Source of the DNA: Methylomicrobium sp035916875
Lineage (GTDB): Bacteria > Pseudomonadota > Gammaproteobacteria > Methylococcales > Methylomonadaceae
DNA length: 38,619 bases
Reading direction: 5' to 3'
Assembly: GCF_035916875.1 (NCBI RefSeq)
Contig: NZ_JAXUHN010000066.1
Location: forward strand, 1-38,619
Shown here one piece after another: positions 17,160 to 25,065 of this stretch. Below the pieces are notes generated by a model. It was not told the DNA's origin. It did no database searches and was given only the letters and a program-made list of their open reading frames with translations. A program made the position numbers and the translations under genes. Each line of letters starts with the position of its first letter. Position 1 is the first letter of the stretch.

Positions 17160-17759
17160 ATGATCAATTTTATTAAATCAAGTATCAAATATTTTATCGT
17201 CGGTATTTTGGCGCTGTTACCGATTGTAATCGTACTGCAAGTGTTGGTGTTTTTGGAATCCTTTCTGAAGGGTTTCTTTATCGATATTTATGGCTATTCA
17301 AACAATATCTTCATTACTTTTCTGGCTTTCACCATTTCTTTTGTTGCAATTGCCTATATCGGTTTTAGAATCACGGTTTTCGAAAAACTCTGGGTATTGC
17401 ACCAGGTTGAGCGGCTGATCGAGCGGATTCCGATGATCAGAACGATTTACCGGGTTAGCAAAAAATTGGTGAATATGTTCGGCAGTCAAGAAAAAAGCGT
17501 GCCGAAAGACATCGTTTTTCTCGAATATCCGAAGGAGGGGCTGTGGGTGCCGGGTTATGTGACCAATCAAGTCGGTGAAATGCTAGTGGTTTATGTACCG
17601 ACTTCGCCGAACCCAACATCCGGTTTTACGATCGTGGTGCATCAGTCCAAGGTCGTCAAATCGGCTTTGGATATTGAAGGCGTAACCAGTTTTATCGTCA
17701 GTGTCGGCGTGGATTTGCTGCAAAAGGAAGAATTCGAAAAACTTTCCAAGCTAAGCTAA
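17160..17759 (+). CDS. DUF502 family membrane protein
   Basis: A 199-residue protein with two N-terminal membrane segments (about residues 10-32, YFIVGILALLPIVIVLQVLV, and 48-68, IFITFLAFTISFVAIAYIGF). A soluble C-terminal domain follows with IPMIRTIYRVSKKLVNMF, VFLEYPKEGLWVPGYVT and VYVPTSPNPTSGFTIVV, the hallmark segments of DUF502. The family has no settled function. The start at 17160 has a good GAGGAGA site (17149-17155). Nearby recJ on the same strand may share its transcript. Confidence 0.85.
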   Translation: MINFIKSSIKYFIVGILALLPIVIVLQVLVFLESFLKGFFIDIYGYSNNIFITFLAFTISFVAIAYIGFRITVFEKLWVLHQVERLIERIPMIRTIYRVSKKLVNMFGSQEKSVPKDIVFLEYPKEGLWVPGYVTNQVGEMLVVYVPTSPNPTSGFTIVVHQSKVVKSALDIEGVTSFIVSVGVDLLQKEEFEKLSKLS

Positions 17760-17778
17760 TGATCGGGGCGCGGAGGGA

Positions 17779-18009
17779 TTACAGGAGGCCGCGTAGCGCG
17801 TTGCGGATCGTCATCCCTTTGGCGCCAAAATCAGGCGGTCTCGGGGGTGTTGAGCAGCCGCCGATTTCTGTCACGACCCATTCGTTGTCATCCAGGGTCA
17901 AATCATGCCCGCCCCCGGAATGGGTATGGAGTTCGATCTGCCATTTTTGCGCGATCGCTTCGGAGCATCCAGCGACTGATGCCCCTTCGCATCGGCATAT
18001 CCCATAGCC
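17779..18009 (-). pseudogene. Possible gene remnant, 77-codon open frame without a start
   Basis: The minus-strand frame stays open from just after a TAG at 18010-18012 down to a TAA at 17779. It reads like protein (for example QKWQIELHTHSGGGHDL, then DNEWVVTEIGGC) but has no Met start in its N-terminal part and no family that I recognise. It may be the 3' end of a decayed gene or chance. Beyond it, the 17,760-18,134 gap holds only a GGGTTACGCTAC stretch near 18,091. Confidence 0.25.
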
Positions 18010-18134
18010 CTATAATCGTCTGAAACCAAATAAGATGAATTAAGTGCTTCGCAAGAAGTTCGTTTGCAATCGTAATTCGATAAATCAATGGGTTACGCTA
18101 CCCAGGTAACGCAAACGGATTTTCTGCTGGCCAC

Positions 18135-18839
18135 TTAATAGCAATTCGATTTTGCCATCTTTTCCAGTCCTTGGGCGAACTCAAAAGACTCCTCGGAAAG
18201 TTTTTGTTTTATAAACAATGAACCGAATACCAACGGAATCCGATTTTTCGGCGTCAGATCGACATCGTATATCAACCGAGTGCTAGCGCCATCCGGAAGC
18301 AGGCGCCAGAGGCCATTTCCCTGCCGGAAATCGCCCCCTCCTTGCACAATGGTCATGGTAATGTCTCCACTGGGCAGAAGCCGGACATCCTGGATCCAAT
18401 CGAAGCGCAGGCAGATGGCCAGAATGCAAAAGGCCGATTTAACCCCCATTCTAATTCCGCCATCATTAAGGTATTCAACGGAATCTAACTGCTTGATATC
18501 CGAGTTGAGTCGAGGAATATTTTTATAATCCATGAGAAGATCTCGGACTTTCGACACGGGGGCTCGAATAAGGGTTTCCGAGTGCATCATATACCGGCCC
18601 TGCTGTAGGGTGACCGAACTGTTCAGAACCTCGGCGCCATGACCTGCCAAGGGAAGACCGATCGCGACCAGGAGCAGCCACGCCGATCTTCGGGGCGGAC
18701 AAATTGTGCGCATTTTTGAAAAAGGAGAGCATCCCGTTTGCCATCTCTTCCCGAAAAGGGCGAAAGGGCTTATCCAGAAATCACGGATCGTCGAAATGCC
18801 GACTGACAAACAGCAAATTAAAATAGCTATTTTAATCAT
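18135..18839 (-). CDS. SRPBCC (START-like) family protein, probably exported
   Basis: A protein of 234 residues from the ATG at 18839. That start has a GAGAGG site in the right place. A second ATG at 18713 would give 192 residues with a neat signal peptide (MRTICPPRRSAWLLLVAIGLPLAGHGA) but no ribosome-binding site, so the true start is open. The folded part from ALFGK-distal residue about 90 onward (RYMMHSETLIRAPVSKVRDLL, YKNIPRLNSDIKQLDSVEYL, GNGLWRLLPDGASTRLIYDVDLTPKNRIP) is a helix-grip SRPBCC or polyketide-cyclase-like domain that usually binds hydrophobic ligands. Ligand and function are unknown. It stands alone on the minus strand beside the acquired region. Confidence 0.7.
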   Translation of the reverse strand: MIKIAILICCLSVGISTIRDFWISPFALFGKRWQTGCSPFSKMRTICPPRRSAWLLLVAIGLPLAGHGAEVLNSSVTLQQGRYMMHSETLIRAPVSKVRDLLMDYKNIPRLNSDIKQLDSVEYLNDGGIRMGVKSAFCILAICLRFDWIQDVRLLPSGDITMTIVQGGGDFRQGNGLWRLLPDGASTRLIYDVDLTPKNRIPLVFGSLFIKQKLSEESFEFAQGLEKMAKSNCY

Positions 18840-19299
18840 TTTTATGGCCTCTCTATAAAGCAAGCTTTAACTGAAGCTTCTATTTAATTCAACATTTTTA
18901 AAATGTTTGTTGAGCAAACCCTCGAATTTTGCGATAAAAATTTGTATATGAAGATTTGGCGACGACTTCTCAATTAAGCCAATCGATAATTTTCTCCTGG
19001 CCGTCTCTAATGTTGCCCCAGTAGGGTTAGACCTTAGCAAGATAATTTGCTAAGGAACTGGAGTTCTTTTGTTCATGAAGAGATAATCGGTTATCAACCG
19101 GTAGGATTAATAACAAAGAAGCTCCACTTGGTAAAAGTTTACAATGAAATTTATACTTATGCAATATATATATTGTAAAAGATTTATTTATGTCATAAGA
19201 AGGCGGCATAAAACACAGGTAAAAAAAAGCTATGTCTGCATTAAAAGTTGAAATGATTTATTTGTCGAAGTAGGTCAATAAATCGTTATGGAGGAGGCA
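18840..19299. other. AT-rich intergenic region with a perfect dyad
   Basis: No supported gene. CCTTAGCAA (19032-19040) and TTGCTAAGG (19047-19055) form a perfect 9-bp inverted repeat with a 6-nt spacer and no T-run after it. A smaller CGGTT/AACCG dyad lies at 19,088-19,100. A 60-codon minus-strand frame across 19,027-19,209 has no recognisable feature. The stretch marks the border between core genes and the acquired segment. Confidence 0.45.
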
Positions 19300-19690
19300 A
19301 CCATTACCCATTTCTGATCCGGGGCATCATCGTCTTCAAAGTTCTGGGCCAACAGGTTGGGCGCTACCGGTAAGGTGTGATTGCTATGGGTTGTGGCTTT
19401 GTATCTTTTACGGGCTTTGGCACGCCAACCTTGGGTTTTCATGATCTTGGCGACGGTATGCCGACTGGCACGATGGCCTTCATCGTTCAGGCGCTTGGCA
19501 ATTCTGGGCGAACCGGCGCGCGCTTTTTCATCCTCAAAAACCCGTTGCACTTCGGCTGCCAATGCCTCCCGTGTTTGACTGCGTTTCGAGGGCGGGCGTT
19601 TTTCCATTGATAATAACCGCTCCGCGAAACTGCCAAGAGGCGGCACATCAAATCCACTGAAAATTGTTGTTCATGTTGCTGAATCATGGC
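19300..19690 (-). pseudogene. IS3-family transposase orfB fragment
   Basis: The frame begins KYAMIQQHEQQFSVDLMCRLL, then LAVSRSGYYQWKNARP, the usual IS3 orfB N-terminus. A frameshift near 19,610 moves to KRSQTREALAAEVQRVFEDE, then GSPRIAKRLNDEGHRASRHT, ending with LPVAPNLLAQNF and PDQKWV. In IS3 proteins the first catalytic Asp follows within a few residues of that point; here the sequence changes to unrelated residues. No active transposase can be made. Confidence 0.8.
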
Positions 19691-19700
19691 GTACTTCTCG

Positions 19701-19755
19701 GCAACCGCTCCTGCGGTGCCCTACCTCCCGCATCCATGCAGTCGACCGGGGTTGC
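19701..19755. repeat. 55-bp MITE/REP-like repeat inside the IS3 remnant
   Basis: The piece is bounded by GCAACC (19701-19706) and GGTTGC (19750-19755) and sits exactly between the end of orfA and the start of orfB. A related copy at 13,589-13,617 matches 26 of 29 positions of 19,699-19,727. Nearby GGCGTACTTC (19688-19697) and GAAGTACGCC (19761-19770) also face each other, but these belong to the IS3 frames. Confidence 0.55.
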
Positions 19756-19764
19756 TTCGCGAAG

Positions 19765-20035
19765 TACGCCGCTTTTTTTAAAAATGCGACCTCTTCTTCC
19801 AGGCGTGCATTCTCATGTTTAAGTCGCGCAAGTTCCGCTGGTTATAGCTTTTGATCTTCGAAGGATTGGCCCGTTTGCCGGCTCTTGGCTTGCCATCCAT
19901 ACAACATCGATTGCGCTATGCCTAAATCCTTCGCGACTTGCGGCACGCCATCCCGTTTCGCCCGTTCCAAGGCTTGCTCTTTAAACCGCGGCTATAGCGA
20001 TTGCGCTTGTCGCGCCGATTTTACGCAAACCGGTT
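19765..20035 (-). pseudogene. IS3-family orfA remnant
   Basis: Translated across a frameshift (near 19,985) and one internal stop (near 19,842), this reads KEQALERAKRDGVPQVAKDL, then GIAQSMLYGWQAKSRQTGQS, then ARLKHENARLEEEVAFLKKA and AYFAK. That is the helix-turn-helix followed by the leucine-zipper tail of IS3 orfA proteins. It cannot make a full-length product. Confidence 0.7.
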
Positions 20036-20085
20036 GCCGATCATGGACATGCGTAAAAGAGGGTAAAGAACGCAATGAGCGCTTT

Positions 20086-21291
20086 TTACTTGAAGCGCTG
20101 AAAAGCCTTCCACAACGCCAAGTCATAAGCAATTTTCAATACCCCGCAAGCCACCAGCGGCGCAGCCAAGCAGCCGGCGGCGAACAGCGCCCCGCCCAGC
20201 GACGGGCTGACCGCCGAGGCGAGGCTGCGGGGCACGGCGGTAAAACTGGCGGCGGCCGTTCTTTCCTCGGGCGTCACGACGGACATCACGAAGGCGCCCC
20301 GCGCCGGAACGTCCATCTGCGATAGCAGTGCGCGTAGCAACAACAGTCCAAGCGCCGTTTCGAGGCCAGGGGCGAACGCCGCCCCGATCAGACACAGATT
20401 GGCCGGGATATGCGTGAACACCATCGTGTTCAGCAAGCCAATCCGTTTGGCCAACAGTGGCGCAACCAGCTGGGACGTGGCGGTCAGCAGGCCGGCCCAG
20501 AAGAAAAACGTGCCGGCGGTGGTCAGCGATAAGCCGAAACGCTGGAAAAGCCAGAGGGCAAGCAGCGAGTTGACCACCAAGCCGCCGGCAAAAGCATCGA
20601 CCGAGAAGAGCGTGGCCAGTTTCAGCACCACGCCGCGCGAAGCAGCCAGCGGTTTCGGTGGCTGCGGGTCTTCCACATGGGACTCGGGCAATCGGAGGTA
20701 GAGCAGCCACACCGAGAACCCCACGAGCCCGTATAAGATGAACATCACCCGGATGGCCTCGATCCGACTCACGCCGAAAAGCGGGACCAGATGATCCGGC
20801 AACGCTACAGCTAATGCCCCCACGGCCGCGAACAAGGCGCCCAGCAGGCTATAACGGGCGAACAGCGCGGTGCGCGTCGTGCCTTGAGCCGCCTCCGCCA
20901 GACGGGCGTGTTCCAAAGGCAGAAACAGACTCACATCGCCGGAACTCGGATTGAGGGTGCCGATGAAAGCGATCAGGAGCAGCGGCCAAAAAGCCGATCC
21001 TGTAGAGAAGGCGAAGCCGGTGAAGGTCATCAGCAGCGCCGCGCCGAGCAGCAGACGGCGAGAAGGGAAGCGGTGGCCCCACGCACCGACCGCCAAGGTC
21101 GTCAGGGCAGAACCCAGCAAGGTTGCCGTTGCCAAAACACCCACTTCCCAGGTTTGAAAGCCCAGTGCCAGCAAATAGACAGGCAGCAGTACCGCTACAT
21201 AACCGTCCGCGAACGCGCGTAATGACCGCCCGATCAGGAGGGGCAGCACCGTCCGGTTTATGCCGTCGGGCAGAAGCCATTGGCTGATCAC
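20086..21291 (-). CDS. MFS transporter in the chromate operon
   Basis: A protein of 401 residues with about twelve membrane segments, typical of the major facilitator superfamily. The loop motif after the second helix is GAWGHRFPSRRLLL, an MFS motif-A variant. The start is set at the GTG at 21291, whose last bases overlap the stop of the previous gene (GTGA); an ATG at 21339 would add 16 residues and overlap by 52 bp. It is the last gene of the chrB-chrA-DUF1259-chrB(C)-MFS run. Export of an ion or drug is inferred; the link to chromate is by operon position only. The gene ends 50 bp from the IS3 remnant. Confidence 0.8.
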   Translation of the reverse strand: MISQWLLPDGINRTVLPLLIGRSLRAFADGYVAVLLPVYLLALGFQTWEVGVLATATLLGSALTTLAVGAWGHRFPSRRLLLGAALLMTFTGFAFSTGSAFWPLLLIAFIGTLNPSSGDVSLFLPLEHARLAEAAQGTTRTALFARYSLLGALFAAVGALAVALPDHLVPLFGVSRIEAIRVMFILYGLVGFSVWLLYLRLPESHVEDPQPPKPLAASRGVVLKLATLFSVDAFAGGLVVNSLLALWLFQRFGLSLTTAGTFFFWAGLLTATSQLVAPLLAKRIGLLNTMVFTHIPANLCLIGAAFAPGLETALGLLLLRALLSQMDVPARGAFVMSVVTPEERTAAASFTAVPRSLASAVSPSLGGALFAAGCLAAPLVACGVLKIAYDLALWKAFQRFK

Positions 21292-21743
21292 AAACTCGGC
21301 GGGAAGCGCGCTGCCTCCGCTAAAGGCGCGCCACGGCACCAGGCATACAGCGCATCATAGACGACCATACCCTGTTTGAGCATCGCATGGTCGTCGGTGA
21401 AATTCAGGGACAGGCCTAGCGAGATCGCCACTAGCCCGGCCGCCTCCTGCGCCAACTCCGGCTGCTTGCAGTCGGCAGCGCGCACGATCACCGCCAGCCG
21501 GGCCAGGACGGGATCGTGGAGCGCGTATTTCGCGAGGACGGCATCGAAACTGCAATGGTCGCCGTGATGGCCCAACTCGACATCCGGAATGTCATAGGGC
21601 GTAGCGCCGGTTTCGGCCGCCACCCGAAGGACTTCGCCGGCCGGCACATAGAGAAACTCGGGTTCCGGATCGATAAACCGGGCGATCAGCCAAGGACAAG
21701 CAATGCGGTCAATCTTCGGGCGTTCACGGGTAACCCATTTCAT
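21288..21743 (-). CDS. Stand-alone ChrB C-terminal domain protein
   Basis: A 151-residue protein equal to the C-terminal domain of ChrB without the N-terminal half. It aligns by eye with the full-length ChrB upstream: RPKIDRIACPWLIARFIDP here against RPWVDRLASAWLIRRFIDP there. It adds Cys residues in IACPW, GDHCSF and RAADC and several His residues (ELGHHGDHC), which could bind metal. The family is annotated as chromate resistance; its chemistry is not firmly known. AAGGAAG precedes the ATG at 21743. Its stop overlaps the MFS GTG start, and it begins 9 bp after the DUF1259 gene. Confidence 0.82.
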   Translation of the reverse strand: MKWVTRERPKIDRIACPWLIARFIDPEPEFLYVPAGEVLRVAAETGATPYDIPDVELGHHGDHCSFDAVLAKYALHDPVLARLAVIVRAADCKQPELAQEAAGLVAISLGLSLNFTDDHAMLKQGMVVYDALYAWCRGAPLAEAARFPPSL

Positions 21744-21752
21744 GTTGCTTCC

Positions 21753-22661
21753 TTAGGATTTGGCTTGCGTATCAAGGGCGGATTTAATGCCTTGCGCCAA
21801 TTCCTTGACGGATCCGGTTCCCCAATAATGCAGGAAAAAGATTTTTGGCGATTCGCCGATCATGTGGTTATGAATCGCGGTGATCGAGATGCCCGCGCCG
21901 CGCAAGGCCTTCAGCACGCCTTGCACTTCGCTTTCCAGCATCGCAAAATCCCCGTCCACAATCGCTTTTTGATCGCTGCCGGCAAAGGCGGCCCAAGTAT
22001 TGACACCCATGGCCTTGCCGGCCTCGTGCTCATGCATCTTGGTCGAACGGCCGATCGTCACTTTATAGACTTCGCCGGTCTTTTCGACAGGGGCGCCGAT
22101 AATCGCTTCAATCACTTTCGGATCGAGTGAAGTCTTGGTGATCGAAAAGGACTTGTGCGCTGCGTGCGCCTTGCCGCTGGTTTTCTTTAATTCCTCGAAA
22201 ATCTTGCCGACGCCTGCCGCCATTTTTTCCGTGTCACCAAGGCTGCCAATATGCATGAACATGACTTTAGGTGAATCCCAAAGGAAATGATTGTGTAGAG
22301 CGGTGACCTCAATGCCGTTATCCAGCGCTGTGCTCAGCACCGGATTGACCTGATCCTCCAGCAAGACCAGATCGCCCATCACCATGACCTGATTGCCGGC
22401 CGGTTGAAAAGCCGCCCACGAAGTAAATCCCATGGGCGGGGTCATTTTGACGCCAGCCACGGTGACCTTGAGATCGCTTCGCGGCGTGCTGACCTTAAAA
22501 ACCTGCTCGGCCGTATCCAGCTTGCCTTTGATGCCGGTCAGTTGCTCTATTTTGGCAGTATCCAGTTCCGCACGGCTGGATTCTGCCTGAGCTGAGCTTG
22601 GCCTGAGGGTTAAGGCAAGACATAACAAAGCAAAAACTTGAGAGTAACGCATCGTCTTCAT
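21753..22661 (-). CDS. DUF1259 (LppY/LpqO-like) secreted protein
   Basis: A 302-residue protein with a signal peptide (about residues 1-26, MKTMRYSQVFALLCLALTLR to SAQA). The mature part is an internal duplication. The first half contains GNQVMVMGDLVLLEDQV and ALHNHFLWDSPKVMFMHI; the second half contains DQKAIVDGDFAMLESEV and AIHNHMIGESPKIFFLHY. Both keep the paired HNH motif. DUF1259/LppY-LpqO proteins have no settled function, though periplasmic location is likely. It overlaps chrA by 4 bp, so it belongs to the chromate operon and may handle metal or oxidative stress there; that is inference. Confidence 0.85.
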   Translation of the reverse strand: MKTMRYSQVFALLCLALTLRPSSAQAESSRAELDTAKIEQLTGIKGKLDTAEQVFKVSTPRSDLKVTVAGVKMTPPMGFTSWAAFQPAGNQVMVMGDLVLLEDQVNPVLSTALDNGIEVTALHNHFLWDSPKVMFMHIGSLGDTEKMAAGVGKIFEELKKTSGKAHAAHKSFSITKTSLDPKVIEAIIGAPVEKTGEVYKVTIGRSTKMHEHEAGKAMGVNTWAAFAGSDQKAIVDGDFAMLESEVQGVLKALRGAGISITAIHNHMIGESPKIFFLHYWGTGSVKELAQGIKSALDTQAKS

Positions 22662-24055
22662 AGCAAAACTCCTACCTGGGCCAACCAGGGTTTGATTAAA
22701 GTGACCAGAAATCCTAGGGTGCCACAGGCGGCGATCACCGGAATCACGCCGGCCTTGAAGCGCAACAGGGCCAACAGAGCAGAAACACTGATCAATACCG
22801 CCAGACCATCGAAATGGCCGGCGAAGCCTTGCGGCCAGAACACGTGGTAAGCGAAGAAGACTGCAAGATTCAGAATGACGCCGACGACGGCGGCGGTAAT
22901 GCCGGTCAACGGCGCGGTGAACTTCAGATTGCCGTGGGTGGATTCGACCAGGGGGCCGCCGGCCAAAATGAACAGAAAGCTCGGCAGGAAGGTGAAATAG
23001 GTGACGATGAAAGCGCCTGTGGCTCCCGCGAGAAATAACTGATCCGGACCAAACAGCGCTTTTGTCCAGCCGGCGACAAAGCCGACGAAGGTCACGACCA
23101 TGATCAGCGGTCCCGGCGTGGTTTCACCCAACGCCAGGCCGTCGATCATTTGTTCGGGAGTCAGCCACTGTAAATGCTCGACCGCCCCTTGATAGACATA
23201 AGGCAGCACCGCATAAGCGCCGCCGAACGTTAAGAGGGCCGCCTTGGTGAAAAACCAGCCCATTTGCGTCAAGGTCCCGTTCCAGCCGTAGCGCGCGCAC
23301 AACACGCCGATAATGCCGGCCCAAAGCACGAGGCCGACTAGCAAGAGGATCAATAACCGTGTCCAGCGAAATCTGGCATGCGCCGGCGTCGGGGTATCGT
23401 CATCAATCAACGCAGGGCCGTAGTGGGCCTTGGCGGCACCGTGTCCGCCGCCGATCGCAAAATATTGCGGCACCCATTTTCCACCCAGCGCGCCAAGAAG
23501 CGCCGCCACCAGTACGATCAAAGGAAAAGGCGCATGAAAAGCAAAAATCGCCAGAAACGCTAACGCCGCCAGGGTCCACAGCAGCGCATTTTTCAGCGCC
23601 CGTGAACCGATCCGGTAAGCCGCGAACAAGACGATCGCGGTCACCGCCGGTTTGATCCCATACAGCACAGCCGCAACGGCGGGCACATGCCCGAAAGCGA
23701 GATAAATCCAACTGAGGCCGATCAGGACGAATACCGAAGGCAAAATGAACAAGCCGCCGGCGATGATCCCGCCCCAGGTCCGATGCATCAGCCAGCCGAT
23801 ATAGGTGGCGAGTTGCTGCGCCTCGGGGCCGGGCAACAGCATGCAGTAATTGAGCGCATGCAAATAGCGCCGCTCCGAGATCCAGCGCTTGTTCTCGACC
23901 AAGTCCTGGTGCATGATCGCAATCTGGCCGGCCGGACCGCCAAAGCTGATGAAGCCGAGCTTTAGCCAATACCAGAAGGCTTGACTTAAAGAGACAGGCG
24001 ACGGGGTGTAAGACGACGCTTCCGCTGATTGAGAGGTTAACTTGAGATGGCTCAT
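22658..24055 (-). CDS. chrA: Chromate efflux transporter ChrA
   Basis: A 465-residue long-chain CHR-family transporter that exports chromate from the cytoplasm. Two homologous halves are visible. The first has FWYWLKLGFISFGGPAGQIA and LPGPEAQQLATYIGWL; the second has FFTKAALLTFGGAYAVLPYV and LGETTPGPLIMVVTFVGFVAG. FGGP/FGGA and PGPEAQ/TPGPL are the family signatures. Many hydrophobic helices fill the rest. It overlaps chrB (4 bp) and the DUF1259 gene (4 bp), so expression is coupled to ChrB. Confidence 0.93.
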   Translation of the reverse strand: MSHLKLTSQSAEASSYTPSPVSLSQAFWYWLKLGFISFGGPAGQIAIMHQDLVENKRWISERRYLHALNYCMLLPGPEAQQLATYIGWLMHRTWGGIIAGGLFILPSVFVLIGLSWIYLAFGHVPAVAAVLYGIKPAVTAIVLFAAYRIGSRALKNALLWTLAALAFLAIFAFHAPFPLIVLVAALLGALGGKWVPQYFAIGGGHGAAKAHYGPALIDDDTPTPAHARFRWTRLLILLLVGLVLWAGIIGVLCARYGWNGTLTQMGWFFTKAALLTFGGAYAVLPYVYQGAVEHLQWLTPEQMIDGLALGETTPGPLIMVVTFVGFVAGWTKALFGPDQLFLAGATGAFIVTYFTFLPSFLFILAGGPLVESTHGNLKFTAPLTGITAAVVGVILNLAVFFAYHVFWPQGFAGHFDGLAVLISVSALLALLRFKAGVIPVIAACGTLGFLVTLIKPWLAQVGVLL

Positions 24056-25014
24056 GAGTCGTTTCCTGAAAAGGCTTGATAAAAGGCGTCGAACACTTTT
24101 TCGGCTTCGGCGAGCAAGGCATCGTCATCGGGCCACTGTTGCCGCATGCCGCTGATCAGCGTTCCCAGTCCCACTGCCTCGGGCACGGGGATCCCGCCGA
24201 CATCGAGGTAATGTACCAGTCCTGCGAGACGGTTTAACGCGGCATCCTGGGCCAGTCCGAAGCTGGACTGGAATACTTCGAAGGTGACTTTCGCGCCGAC
24301 ATGCGTGAACGCGGCCCCGTCGAAATCAAAACCGAGAGCCTGTTCGGGGCAATCAGAGGGGGTTGCCAGCCACAAAAAGCTGGCGTTGGGGTCGATGAAG
24401 CGGCGGATCAGCCAGGCGCTGGCGAGGCGGTCGACCCAGGGCCGCTGCCGGGTTGCCCATTGTCGGTTTTGGTAATCCTTAACCTGCAAACGTAGGATGC
24501 GGCGCTGCACGGCATGCGGCTCGTCCGGCGACAACACCGCGCTTGCCGCGTGTTCCAGGTCTTCCATAGCCATCAACGCCTGTTCCCGCGCCGCGTTCGG
24601 AAAATAGTCCAGGCTGGCGATGGCATCGAACTCCTTGCGCAGCCGCGTGATCTGACGCTGAAGCCGGGCAGGATCTTCCGCGTTAAGCTCACTTGCAGCG
24701 ACGTTTTGAATTGTCTGGATCAGCTTCGCATAATCCGGCGACCGGTCGAACAACTCGGTAAAGGCTGTTTGCTGCCCTGCATTTTCACTGTCGAGAACCA
24801 ACACATGGGCGCTACCGCCGCCGCCTTTGACATCGTCCATTTGTTCCTGCAGAAGTTGCCGAAAGCCCGGCCGGTTGGGCAAAAGATAAGCGCCGTCACG
24901 CAGGACTCCGCAGCCGAGTGCCTTGAGCGCTCGCCACACGCGCATGCGCCCGGCGGCATTCGCGGTCGGCAGGCTCACAATCAGGATTAGCCATGAGTTA
25001 GGCATTGTGTTCAT
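24052..25014 (-). CDS. chrB: Chromate resistance protein/regulator ChrB
   Basis: A 320-residue full-length ChrB. The N-terminal half (about residues 1-170) carries WLILIVSLPTANAAGRMRVW and LKALGCGVLRDGAYLLP, the winged-helix-like region common to ChrB regulators. The C-terminal half begins at RPWVDRLASAWLIRRFIDP. In studied systems, ChrB senses chromate and controls the chr promoter, and is also needed for full resistance. It is the first gene of the operon. The ATG at 25014 has no clear ribosome-binding site; a second ATG at 25005 is possible. Its upstream DNA abuts the IS5 element. Confidence 0.9.
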   Translation of the reverse strand: MNTMPNSWLILIVSLPTANAAGRMRVWRALKALGCGVLRDGAYLLPNRPGFRQLLQEQMDDVKGGGGSAHVLVLDSENAGQQTAFTELFDRSPDYAKLIQTIQNVAASELNAEDPARLQRQITRLRKEFDAIASLDYFPNAAREQALMAMEDLEHAASAVLSPDEPHAVQRRILRLQVKDYQNRQWATRQRPWVDRLASAWLIRRFIDPNASFLWLATPSDCPEQALGFDFDGAAFTHVGAKVTFEVFQSSFGLAQDAALNRLAGLVHYLDVGGIPVPEAVGLGTLISGMRQQWPDDDALLAEAEKVFDAFYQAFSGNDS

Positions 25015-25034
25015 ATATTACTAATTTGTTTACT

Positions 25035-25065
25035 ATTCTACTTAGTAGTCGTATATAAATGTCAA
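25035..25065 (-). promoter_or_regulatory. Possible chr operon promoter at the IS5 junction
   Basis: Read on the minus strand, TTGACA (25065-25060) is followed after 19 bp by TAGAAT (25040-25035). The spacing is longer than the ideal 17, so strength is uncertain. A small dyad CTACT-T-AGTAG (25038-25048) overlaps the -10 side and could be a ChrB operator. The TTG of the -35 box coincides with the outermost 3 bp of the IS5 left end if that inverted repeat is taken as 21 bp. Confidence 0.4.

Larger units (their letters stand above)
19300..20035 (-). mobile_element. Decayed IS3-family element
   Basis: Remains of both IS3 open frames lie in order on the minus strand: an orfA helix-turn-helix/leucine-zipper piece, then an orfB integrase piece. 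Both carry frameshifts or stops. The orfB part stops abruptly after PDQKWV, so most of the DDE catalytic domain is gone. No clear terminal inverted repeats or target duplication are seen. A 55-bp dispersed repeat sits between the two frames. The element lies next to the chromate operon and supports horizontal arrival of that block. Confidence 0.8.

Noticed and set aside
17759..18007. 82-codon plus-strand frame after the DUF502 gene
   Set aside because: No ribosome-binding site and no protein-like features; the opposite strand reads more like protein.
21288..21339. MFS start at the ATG at 21339
   Set aside because: It would overlap the ChrB-domain gene by 52 bp without a ribosome-binding site; the GTG at 21291 gives a GTGA overlap like the ATGA overlaps elsewhere in the operon.
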